A stretch of DNA of 64,000 bases from Arabidopsis thaliana (Eukaryota > Streptophyta > Magnoliopsida > Brassicales > Brassicaceae), in assembly GCF_000001735.4 (NCBI RefSeq), contig NC_003070.9, positions 24,537,971 to 24,601,970 on the forward strand, given 5' to 3'. Position numbers and translations under genes: made by a program. The notes beneath the pieces are model-generated. The model searched no databases, was not told the DNA's origin, and saw nothing but the letters and a program-made list of their open reading frames with translations. Positions within the stretch are counted from its first letter, which is position 1. Each line of letters opens with the position of its first letter. Positions 36,374 through 45,849 of this stretch are shown piece by piece.

Positions 36374-37321
36374 ATGGATAATCAGAAGTCGCCGAAGCAA
36401 CCAACCTCCCAAGACTTCACCAAATCCGCCTTCAAGCTTCTTGCAAATCCTCACATTGAACCGACGGTGGAATTCATCGCCGCCCTCACAAAGCCACCGG
36501 AGAATCCAGAAGATAAAGACATCAAGTTCTTTTGTTTCTGCGTCGCCAATTACCCGGGATGCTTCTCCCTCAAGCTCATGCGTGTCTACTCCTCGAAAGA
36601 GCCACGCGTCCCATACGAGATCAGAGAGGGTGCGATGAGATGTCTCCACGTTATCTTCATCATAGAAGAAGCCTCCTTGAATTTAGCAGTGGTTCACATA
36701 CTCTCGCCTATACTCATATCATGCCTTGAAGAACAAGTTGTCTCGGACACCAGTTTAAAGATTCTTTCAATGCTCGTGAACCGTGTCGCTTTCGAGATAT
36801 TCACCATTCAGGAAGAAACGTGGTATGACCTGCGTGAGTTTATCTCGTCTAAAGCGGAATCAGAGTTTGTGAAAGTGGTTTCCGTGTTCAAGAGCTTGTC
36901 GATGCCTTTGGATGGAGAGGAGTTTTTGATTCCTCTCATGGAGAATCTTCTTCCAGCGATCTTGAAACGTTTAGGTGACAACGAGGAAGATAGTTCGGGC
37001 CAGTGGGGTTTAGCGTTTGTGGGTGGTTTCTGTGCGGCTGTTCACTTGTTGGAGACGACACGTGTTGATTTGGTGGAGAATCTTGCGAATGAGATGTTGA
37101 AATCGGTGAAGAGAGGAATGGAATTAGGGTTTCTTGGGAAAGCTCTTAGGGATGTTGAAATCGCTGTAGTGGAACAATTATGGTGGTATTGTACTACAGA
37201 GTTCAGATTCGTTTTGGGTTTGATTCAAAGGGTTGAGGCGATTGTCACTGAGGAGACAACAAAGAATGTGTTGCAGAGGATTAAGATAGTTGTGAAGAAG
37301 AAGATGCTTGAATATGCTTAA
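36374..37321 (+). CDS. DUF577 family protein (left copy)
   Basis: Single-exon 315-residue protein starting MDNQKSPKQPTSQDFTKSAF. DUF577 is a family I know essentially from Arabidopsis relatives, with helical, armadillo-like sequence and no known function. Visible blocks include FELLANPH-like LLANPHIEPTVEFI, FCVANYPGCFSL, LSILISCLEEQ-like ILISCLEEQV and WGLAFVGGFCAAVHLLE. A near-identical copy lies inverted at 56215-57162. The two are the outer arms of the VIM inverted duplication. A good TATA box at 36289-36297 precedes it. Differences between copies are scattered substitutions, with no frameshift in either. I recognise this as At1g66000. Confidence 0.9.
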   Translation: MDNQKSPKQPTSQDFTKSAFKLLANPHIEPTVEFIAALTKPPENPEDKDIKFFCFCVANYPGCFSLKLMRVYSSKEPRVPYEIREGAMRCLHVIFIIEEASLNLAVVHILSPILISCLEEQVVSDTSLKILSMLVNRVAFEIFTIQEETWYDLREFISSKAESEFVKVVSVFKSLSMPLDGEEFLIPLMENLLPAILKRLGDNEEDSSGQWGLAFVGGFCAAVHLLETTRVDLVENLANEMLKSVKRGMELGFLGKALRDVEIAVVEQLWWYCTTEFRFVLGLIQRVEAIVTEETTKNVLQRIKIVVKKKMLEYA

Positions 37322-37899
37322 GAGATTGATAATGGTGACGAAGATTGTCAGCGGGAATGTTTTGGTTTTGGTTTTGATTTTGATTTGTGTAGTTTGGGTG
37401 TTTACATTCTGGATGCTTCCTGCACAAGTAAACAAATTCTTAAGGGCGGACGAAAACACAAACCCTTCATCGTAAGTCGTCGATGTGATGTACCGTACGT
37501 CATTCAGTGTTTCACTCCTCTAGGCTTTTACATCTTTTAACTTTTCGGTTTTAGGCAGTAACATTTAGAGTTAGAATCTACAAAGATTAATCAAACACAC
37601 AATAAACTTTATAGAATTATAATGAGTAGAACAAAAGAAATAGTTATATGAACTCGTTTTAATTTGCATAATTAAATTATTTTTTTTAAATAATGTTAAA
37701 TTAGATTTAAAGAAAAACTAACGTTTTTACAAATAGTGTTATGTGTTTGATACAAACAAATTGAAAAACATAAATTTTTTGAGATTTCTTGTGATTAAAC
37801 TTGATTTTGGAGCCAACCATGATAGCTAGCGTCGTATCGTCGATCCTGATTTCGTATTTGCTTATCAATTCACTGCTTATGACGCATTCCGTTTCTTTC

Positions 37900-38760
37900 C
37901 CTCCAAACAGTATAAACTGTGGCTTGAAATAAATATTTCATGGAGAACCTCTCAACATGATCGCTTCGCGAGGCTGAGACTGTATTGATGAGCTGAGATC
38001 AATCGCTTGTATACCCCCGGTTAAACAATCCTATAGCAAGCGTATCCTAGATTACCGAAGTAAAAGTGCAAGAGAAGAAGAAATGTCTCTAATTTCAATG
38101 CATAATTAAATTAAATAGAATTAAACAGAAAAAAGTTTAGGAAAATTATTAGGGAATTCATATTTAATTATTTAATTAAAAATTAAATATAATTAAATCT
38201 TAATGCTTCCCATAAAGATTTAAACTTGTAAATTAATTATGGGAAGCATTAAGATTTCTTCTTCGATTTGAATTACTCATATCTAATTATCCTGCTCTCG
38301 CACTTAATAATTAACTATGAAATATATTACCTAAGAAATTATCGCTTTTTTCAAGAAATTCACAAGCCTTAAAATTCTAATTCTATCAATTCACAAAGCA
38401 CAATAACATCAAATTGTTTGTTGACTAAGGAAACTTTGCCCATATATTGATAGATCCACCTATTCAACCCCACTTTTGATGAATTTGATTACAGAGTAGT
38501 AGTCAAATTGGCCTAATTCAACTAAAGCATGAAGAACAATCAAAGATAGAGAATTATTAGAACAATCTCATAAATAATATAACATGTAAATTAAATAAAC
38601 ATAAGTTATGCCTTTGTGGCTACAAATCATAAGGTATTTCTATTCATCGAGTCGGGCCCTAAAACTTTAGAAAAACAATTTTTATAAACGCCAAACCGAT
38701 CGGTTCAAACGCAAACCGATCGGTTTCATACTTTGGTACCAACCGGTACAAATATCTAAC
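37900..38760. mobile_element. Possible non-coding retroelement remnant
   Basis: The stretch reads like untranslated parts of plant LTR retrotransposons: CCTATAGCAAGCGTATCCTAG, TCAATGCATAATTAAATT, and a perfect 21-bp inverted repeat around TAATGCTTCCCATAA (38195-38215 and 38237-38257). GCCTTTGTGGCTACAAATC and two copies of AAACCGATCGGTT near 38694-38725 follow. I see no gag or pol frame and no LTR pair, so this is a family resemblance from memory. Confidence 0.35.
38195..38257. repeat. Perfect 21-bp inverted repeat
   Basis: 38195-38215 and 38237-38257 are exact reverse complements (core CTTAATGCTTCCCATAA) with a 21-bp loop. A stable hairpin would form in single strands. Confidence 0.9.
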
Positions 38761-39209
38761 AGGTGGGTATTGATCTTCAATCATTTATTATCTTGATGCA
38801 TTCTTCTCCACTTCTACTCTTAAATTCCTTTTTTACTCCAACAGGTCCAAAAATCTGTAAAGAATCAAACCATCGTAAAAAGTAATTAGTTCTCGACAAA
38901 AAAAACTCAAGACACGGTACTAAAAATGACTCTTAAAATCTGTTAATACTAAGGCGTATAATGTTTGTTTTTCTTCCGCATGAGGAGGAGAAGACCTGAG
39001 AAAAAAGAGTGAAGATTGTACCGATGTCGTGAGAGATGCCAGCGAAGAGGATGAAAAATATCACTTTTTCTCCATTGTAAAAGAATGAGAAAAAGTTATT
39101 TGAAAAAACGTGAGAAGTTTTTCTTTTAAGATTTGTAACAATCTTAACATTGAAAGTTATCAATCAATAACCATGCAAAATATTAGGTAGCATTAATGAT
39201 AATGAGATA

Positions 39210-39441
39210 CTCCCTCCGTCTAAGATGAATTTTTTAGAAATTTCACATTTTTTAAGAAATATTGTATAAAGACAATTTTAACCTCTTAATATACTTTAAA
39301 AATAATAATAAATATTTATCTAATTATTTAGTAAAGGTAAAACGGGAAAACAATTTTAAAATTTGCTTGGAAATATAAAACTTCTATCTTTGTAGGACAA
39401 ATATTTTTCCTAGAAAATTTATCTTTATGGGACAGAGGGAG
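39210..39441. mobile_element. Stowaway-like MITE (Tc1/mariner type)
   Basis: The left terminus CTCCCTCCGTC and right terminus GACAGAGGGAG form the typical Stowaway terminal inverted repeat. TA dinucleotides flank both sides (39208-39209 and 39442-39443), the mariner-type target duplication. Length is 232 bp and there is no coding sequence. It lies about 165 bases before the TPS26 start codon, so it is part of that gene's promoter region. Confidence 0.9.
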
Positions 39442-39605
39442 TATTTATCTTTATTAATGATACAAGATTACCAACGTACGTCTTGATGAACAAAGTCTTA
39501 TTATATAAAAATATTACATATCGTATAAAATACCCAGGACCGATATATGTGTTATAAATTTGACGGTGAATATGGATTCAGTATCATTTTGTAGTGGACC
39601 AAAAA

Positions 39606-42027
39606 ATGGAAGCCAAATTTGGATCTCAAATTTCTCTTCATTTTCGTACCAATTCATTTCCTTTAAGGAAACTCTATGGCTTTCCCCTTACCACATTTTC
39701 CGGTACGTCTTTAAATCATCTTCGTTTAAAGGCCACTAATACTTTAAAGGGTGATGATCAAGAGAGTATTCGCAAGTTCAAGAAGTTACCAACTTCCGAA
39801 TGGACTCACTACTTCCACTCGTTTGTCGTCGATGTCTCGGTGAGTCCATATATATATTTGGTGTTTGTAGATGTATAGAAGCTTAAGTGTGTTTACATAT
39901 CTTACTTTGAATTTAGGAAATGGATGCGCTTAGGAATGAGATCGATGCACTAAAGCCGAAAGTGAAAAACACAATCATGTCTTCCCAAGGCATTGACTCG
40001 ACAAAGAAGAGAATCCTTATGATATATATGTTGGTGAGCCTTGGCCTTGCACATCATTTTGAGGAAGAGATCTATGAGACTCTAAGAGATGGTTTCGGAA
40101 AGATAGAGGAGATGATGGAGGATGAAGATGATTTGTGCACAGTTTCCATCATCTTCTGGGCTTTTAGGAGATACGGTCACTACATATCTTCCGGTAAAGG
40201 ATCTCTAGCTAGCAACAAGTTTTTTTTTTTCTTTCTTATCTCTCGAATTTCTTTGTATAATAAATTGATCCATTCTAATCAATAGATGTATTCAGAAGAT
40301 TCAAAGGGAGCAATGGAAACTTCAAAGAATCCCTTACCGGATATGCCAAAGGTATGTTGAGCTTGTATGAAGCTGCGCATTTGGGGACAACGAAAGACTA
40401 TATTTTACAAGAAGCATTAAGCTTTACATCGAGCCACTTGGAGTCATTAGCGGCATGTGGGACGTGCCCGCCTCATCTCTCAGTGCACATACAAAATGTT
40501 CTCAGTGTACCTCAGCATTGGAACATGGAGATATTAGTCCCAGTGGAATACATCCCATTCTATGAACAGGAAAAAGACCATGACGAGATTTTGCTGAAGT
40601 TTGCTAAGCTCAGTTTCAAGTTACTACAGCTCCAATACATTCAAGATCTCAAAATCGTTACAAAGTATTTAATCTCTTTATTTACTAGTTTCTCTATGGC
40701 TTAACTTCCAATCATTTAATGAAAATTATATTTAACTACATATCAATATCTTTGGTTGCTAGATGGTACAAGGAGCTAGAGTTTGCATCTAAGTTGCCAC
40801 CTTATTTTAGAGACAATATTGTCGTAAATTATTTCTATGTGCTAGCAGTGATATATACACCTCAACACTCATATGAGAGGATTATGTTGACTCAGTACTT
40901 CACTTGTTTAGCGATTCTAGATGACACATTCGACAGATACGCGTCTCTTCCTGAGGCTATAAGCCTTGCCAACAGCTTGGAAAGGTAGCTAAGTTTTAAA
41001 TAAATAACGATAGTGCATGCATGATAGTAGTGGTGGTCATGATGAAAATGATGATGATGTATAGGTGGGCTCCTAATGATGCCATGGATAAACAACCAGA
41101 TTATTTAAAAATCGTGTTGAATTTTATATTGAAAACTTTCGAAGTGTTTCAAAAAGAACTTGAGCCAGAAGGAAGATCTTACACTGTGAAAGCCACTATA
41201 GAAGAGGTAACCAATCAAACTCTTCTCTGTAATTATGATTAATCAATTGAACTCGTTGGACTAATATTTTGTAGAAGAGCTTATCAAAAGTATATATTTT
41301 TTGTAAAGAAGAAACTTATGGTATAGAAAAACGATTTTGAAAAATAAAAAGTTTGTACACGTAATATGGTTCTATACTTTTGAGTATGCAGTTTAAGACA
41401 GTTACCAAAGGCAACTTTGATCTTGCCAAATGGGCACACGCTGTCCATGTGCCTAGCTTTGAGGAGTACATGGAAGTTGGTGAGGAGGAGATCTCAGTGT
41501 GTTCGACTTTGGCAGGTATATTCATGTGTATGGAACAGAAGGCTACAAAAGAAGATTATGAATGGCTAAAGTCCAGACCTAAATTCATCCAAACTTTATG
41601 TGCCAGATGTCGTCTTAAGAATGATATAACTGGTTTTGAGGTACAACTATTAAATCATTTCTTCACATCTGGGGTATGTTTCTACTTTCTTGTTCTATCT
41701 AACGTACATATTTATTATACATTTATTGGCTAGGATGACATGAGTAGAGGATATGTCACGAATGCAGTAAATTGTTATATGAAGCAATATGGAGTTACTA
41801 AACAAGAAGCTTTTGGGGAGCTTAACAAAATCATCGTAGAGGCTGATAAGATATTAAATGAAGAGTTCCTGACAACGGTGGGTGTGCGACATTGCGTTCT
41901 TAAAGCAACCTTTGATCTTGCACGTATGATCTTCATCACCTACAATGGATATGAAGGATTTACCTATCCCCAAGGAAAGATCAAGGAGTATATGACTTCT
42001 CTGTTTGTCGATCGTATCGGTCTTTGA
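39606..42027 (+). CDS. TPS26: Terpene synthase (TPS-a type)
   Basis: Class I terpene cyclase; product unknown to me. Seven exons: 39606-39839, 39917-40193, 40286-40664, 40763-40984, 41065-41206, 41392-41640 and 41734-42027, 598 residues, the usual seven-exon layout of angiosperm TPS genes. The metal-binding DDxxD motif is present ([10 protein letters not shown], exon 4). The second metal motif reads NDITGFEDD, with Gly and Asp where NSE/DTE motifs usually carry Ser/Thr and Glu. A GTG-initiated frame begins at 39594, but the ATG at 39606 ([13 protein letters not shown]) is the plausible start. The N-terminal 50 residues are Ser/Thr-rich and basic, like a plastid peptide. The usual RRx8W motif is eroded to [12 protein letters not shown] recognise the locus as At1g66020. 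Confidence 0.88.
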
Positions 42028-42286
42028 AGACTTTGAAATATGTTGTAGAGTGTTTAATTCACCACTATGACATTTTTCTCTTGTTTACTCTTACCAGATC
42101 ATGTGTTTGGTTTCTACTGTCTAGAATTAGATTGTATAATGCTTTTTTAAAAGTAATGAAAAACTTGATGTGTATGTTATTATAATGTTGGTTGATCATG
42201 ATGTTTTTGATTAAGTGAATTCAGGGGTGTCCAATGAAAATGGATACACTAAATTATAACATTTTAATACATTATCATACTACAAT

Positions 42287-43905
42287 AATCATCTAAGGTT
42301 AGTGACAAAACTCTATATATGCTCTTTTGTTTTAAGATTATTTGCACTCAAAGCTTCAAATAAATTATATTTCAAGAACAAAGGAACAATTTAGTTGCAA
42401 TGTTTGTGCTTACCTCACTTGACGTGTGAAATTAATTGTTTTTATATCTATGCTTAATTCTTTAGAGAAGGACACTGTCTTTTTTTGTGGAGTGATGTAT
42501 AGACCTGAAGGAGTAATAGTAAGTTCATGACCAAAACTTTATTACCACTTGTCTTAATCTTAATTCAAGATGAACATATGATTGACCTTGAATCTTTGAT
42601 CGAATTTGGTCAGTAGTGTTACTACTAGGGTAATGATGAAAGAACCGCACAAAAAGGCGGCCGAGAATACCGTGAATATTTGACGACATACCTCTTCTGC
42701 TTGAGACCGCATGTGCTTGCTAGATATGACAAGTTTCTTTCTCAATCTCATTAACATTTTTAGACTTAAACAAATTTTCCTTGATTAATTAAGGACACTC
42801 ATGAAATTTTTGGCTCCATACTTCTTGCACTATGTTATTCACATCTTCTCTCATTTTGCTTACAAATATCAAAATATCGCCATAGGTACATAAAAACAAA
42901 GACATGGCAACAATTTAAAGCAAAAGACTTAGTAACTTAAGACTAGCTAAAAACCAATGCATGAAACCAAACTAGAGAAACGACTCTAAATTACGATTAA
43001 AAGCATAATACGTACAACTGATGCAGGTGATAAACTTCATTATGATAGTGGTGAAGAAGATGGGGAGAACTGAGTTTTCGATTAAACAAAAATTATTCAA
43101 ATTATCAAACAATTTTGAAACTTGGTGTGGTTAGAGATCTTACAGTTTCAATGTTTTTGATTTCTAAAAGACATCCTTACTTAGTGTGGTTTAAGGTTTT
43201 GTCATTAAATTTGGTGGGGACTGTCGATCAATCATTCTTTGTTTTTCGTTAACAACATGCATTCCACAATGAATGATCACCAACCACACTAATAAAGCAC
43301 ATTAGACTATGGGACAAAAATTAGTATATTTATAAAGTAATATTTGGTAAATGTGAATCATGCTATGTAGGGAAAGTGGGTTTTTTTACCCCAACAATTT
43401 TCAAATGCCTTTTCGGCATGTACAAATGCATATTACTCAAATGCCTTATAAAACCAAAACAGATGTGGCCTTCAAATCATAAAAATTATGGAGGCTCTAA
43501 ATCGTTGTTTAGTCTGCTAAGTCCTAACTAGTAAATTATAATATGTTTTGCGAGTTATTTCCAACATGGTCGCAAAAATTAATCATCTAAGGTTAGTGGC
43601 AAAACACTCAAAAACACTCCTTTGTTTTAAGAATGTTTGCACTGAAAGGTTCAAATATATTTTATTTTTAGAACATGGGAACAACTTAGTTACAAGCTTA
43701 CAATGTTGGTGCTTACGTCACTTGACGTGTGGAGTCAATTGTCTTTATCTCTATGTTTAATCTTCTGACCACGATGAGCGGTAGATAACATTTCATATAT
43801 AGCACTGAGTTCATGATCATAAAAACATAAATAACTACTAGTTGTGTCTCGATTCTTGAGATGAGCATATGTTAGATCTAGATTGAGATTGGTTATTGGC
43901 GTTAC
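42287..43905. repeat. Diverged direct duplication downstream of TPS26
   Basis: About 330 bp at 42287-42620 recurs at about 43581-43905. Shared blocks in order are AATCATCTAAGGTTAGTG, CTTTTGTTTTAAGA, CACTTGACGTGTG, AGTTCATGA and GAGCATATG-like words. The copies are about 1.3 kb apart with small indels. Confidence 0.8.
42560..42860 (-). other. Exon-like open frames, unrecognised
   Basis: On the minus strand, 42782-42860 can be read KMREDVNNIVQEVWSQKFHE, and 42560-42757 as a frame with SSKHMRSQAEEVCRQIF and a hydrophobic helix (FLCGSFIITLVVTLL). GT and AG words occur at plausible places. The pieces look like exons of a small membrane protein or its relic. I do not recognise the family and cannot join them with confidence. 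Confidence 0.25.
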
Positions 43906-43910
43906 AACAT

Positions 43911-44000
43911 GCTGCATGTTGTATGTTGTATGTTTTTCTTTTGGTGTGTGTGTGTGCAAATTTCCACACCATGACACACACACAACATACAACATGCAGC
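43911..44000. repeat. 19-bp inverted repeat with GT/CA tract
   Basis: 43911-43929 (GCTGCATGTTGTATGTTGT) and 43982-44000 are exact reverse complements. The loop has GTGTGTGTGTG and ACACACACAC runs that extend the pairing, so the whole unit can fold on itself. Confidence 0.85.
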
Positions 44001-44094
44001 TTTCTACGAGTTGATACTTGATACTCCGACGACAATAAAACAAAGCATTAGACTATGAGACAAAGTTAGTATATCAGCAGTGCAATATGATTTT

Positions 44095-44341
44095 GTAACT
44101 ATAACATCTTTAACATCTTGTTGGTCACTGAAAGTCTCATGATTGTTTATTTGTTTTGAGTAGGGTAATATAGTGATAACTTTCTGAAGCATAAAACGAA
44201 AATACGATTTTAACATGTCATGACTTATAGCCAAATTAAAAGGAAGAAACGAGTGAGACAGAATATAAACATACCTCAAGTGGTTTAAGGCCTTGAGAAA
44301 TAAATTTCGCATATTTCAAACTACTTCGGACTTGAGGATCA
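44095..44341 (-). pseudogene. eIF3j gene fragment (exon-intron-exon)
   Basis: Aligns with 58495-58740 of the intact eIF3j gene in the same orientation. Shared blocks are ACATCTTTAACATC, GAAAGTCTCATGATTGTTT, TATAGTGATAACTTT, ATACCTCA.(A/T)TGGTTTAA and TGAGAAAT. It covers the end of exon 4, the intron and the start of exon 5. The intron is still present, so this was a DNA-level duplication, not a retrocopy. Exon parts carry frame-breaking changes. Confidence 0.85.
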
Positions 44342-45178
44342 TGTGAGACCCAAACCCATAATGGGCTTCTCTTTGATGATGGTTTCACTATAAGAATAAT
44401 GTTCGTTTAATTATTCTTTTCTTGCTTCAGCAATCAGTACTCAATTAGTTATTTTTTATTACTTTCACTTACAATCAAACGTAACCTTTTTAGACTTTCA
44501 AACTGATAAAAAAAAGAAACAAAATTTTAAAGCTTTTAAAACTTGCATAACATCACTAAATTTATCCAAGTCTAAGGTTACATCCAAATTTAACCAAAGT
44601 CATAATATAACCATAATATAGCTGATTAGTTTCATAGGTTTTACATCTAAAAAATTAACCTATTTAGTTTCATTGATTCCCCTTGAGCTTCCTTAGCTGG
44701 TGAAGAGAATAAGTCCAAGGAAGCTGAAGTCTCTCTCTTCTTTGTAGCCTAGAATATGTATATGCGGTTAGAGACACGACTACACACGTTTAGCTCATGT
44801 TGAGATGTGTACCCTGACCATCAAGCTAATAACTTTAACTTCTTATACAAGCCATACATTTAGCTCTTGATGATGTATAATTTAAGCTCAATCTCTGGAG
44901 AATCTATTTTGTTTTTTCATCCAAAAACCTTTGAAACAAGTTACTTTGCACTGGATCATGTGATCCTTGTTTGTAGGAGACGAGAACTGAACAGGAAAAC
45001 TTAAACGCTATTGAACTCTAGAATACGTTATGAAAGAACAAACATATTTTTAGTGTGAATCCAAAGATTCCTCTCTGGACTTTAAATGTAATGAAACAAT
45101 ATGCTTAAAAATTCTTCCGGTTGATGTGTATATAATCGAGTTCCTTCTTCTTCTCCTTTTGTACACAAAACCCCACTC
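44342..45178. promoter_or_regulatory. Upstream region of CYP96A14P
   Basis: No gene. A TATA box (GTATATAATC, about 45127-45136) lies 45 bases before the CYP96A ATG, so a normal-looking promoter survives. The segment 44926-45020 is mirrored at about 55780-55880 beyond VIM2 (shared TTTAAGTTTTC, GTTCTCGTCTCCTACAAA, GATCACATGA and AGTAACTTGTTTCA, read on the right-arm strand). Confidence 0.65.
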
Positions 45179-45682
45179 ATGGCTTTAATAGGGTTAATTG
45201 AAGCATTCATAGCTTTCGTTTGCTTTCTCATTTTCTATTACTTCCTCATCAAGAAACCCTATAGTTACATACTCATTAAGATATCCCAAAGCGGCCTATG
45301 GAACTGGCCGGTTCTTGGTATGTCTCCCGGTGCACTTATGAGACTCCCCCGCATATATGACTTCAGCGTCGACCTTCTCGAGAATTCCAACTTGACTTTT
45401 CACTTCAAAGGGCCATGGTTCGCTGGAATAGATATTTTGGCCACGGCTGATTCAGTTAATATTAATCATATTTATTACCGTGGTCCTGAGTTGCGAGAAA
45501 TCTTTGGACCTTTTGGAGACGGCATCATCAACTCGGACTCAGAGCTATGGAGGAATTTAAAGAAGGCAACACAAGTTATATTCAACCATCAAAAGTACCA
45601 GAAATTTTCAACAAGTACCACAAGAAGCAAGCTCAAACTCGGGCTTGTGCCTCTTTTCAATGACCACGAAAATTTAAAGTAA
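45179..45682 (+). pseudogene. CYP96A14P: Truncated cytochrome P450, CYP96A type
   Basis: Encodes only the first third of a CYP96A P450 (167 residues; full members are about 500). Visible are the N-terminal membrane anchor (FIAFVCFLIFYYFLI), the Trp-Pro-Val-Leu-Gly-Met hinge, NSNLTFHFKGPWF, FGPFGDGIINSDSELWRNLK and KLGLVPLFN. The frame then ends with DHENLK and a stop. No heme-binding Cys region exists anywhere downstream. The last six codons are not P450 sequence: they match the DNA that lies past VIM2 (54790-54812), so the duplication breakpoint cuts the gene at about 45658. Known to me as At1g66030. Confidence 0.9.
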
Positions 45683-45849
45683 TATACTAATGTAGTAATA
45701 TTGAATTTATATCTAACGGAAAAAAAGAATCGAACAATTTCTGATAAGTTTTAAAATAAAAATGATAAGTCGCAATGCATAACTTCAGACGTTTGCGGAA
45801 TATTACCAAAAAAAGAAAGGAAGTTTGTTTGGAAAAACTAAAGAGCTCC

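Larger units (their letters stand above)
37322..39605. other. Intergenic region upstream of TPS26
   Basis: Starts with the DUF577 3' UTR (to about 37500). Then a probable non-coding retroelement remnant (about 37900-38760), AT-rich sequence, a Stowaway-like MITE (39210-39441) and the TPS26 promoter with TATAAAA words near 39502-39531. The minus-strand frame at 38933-39163 has no family support. Confidence 0.55.

Noticed and set aside
36281-36649. 122-residue minus-strand frame over the DUF577 start
   Set aside because: Shadow of the DUF577 coding sequence; the + strand frame has a homologous copy and a promoter.
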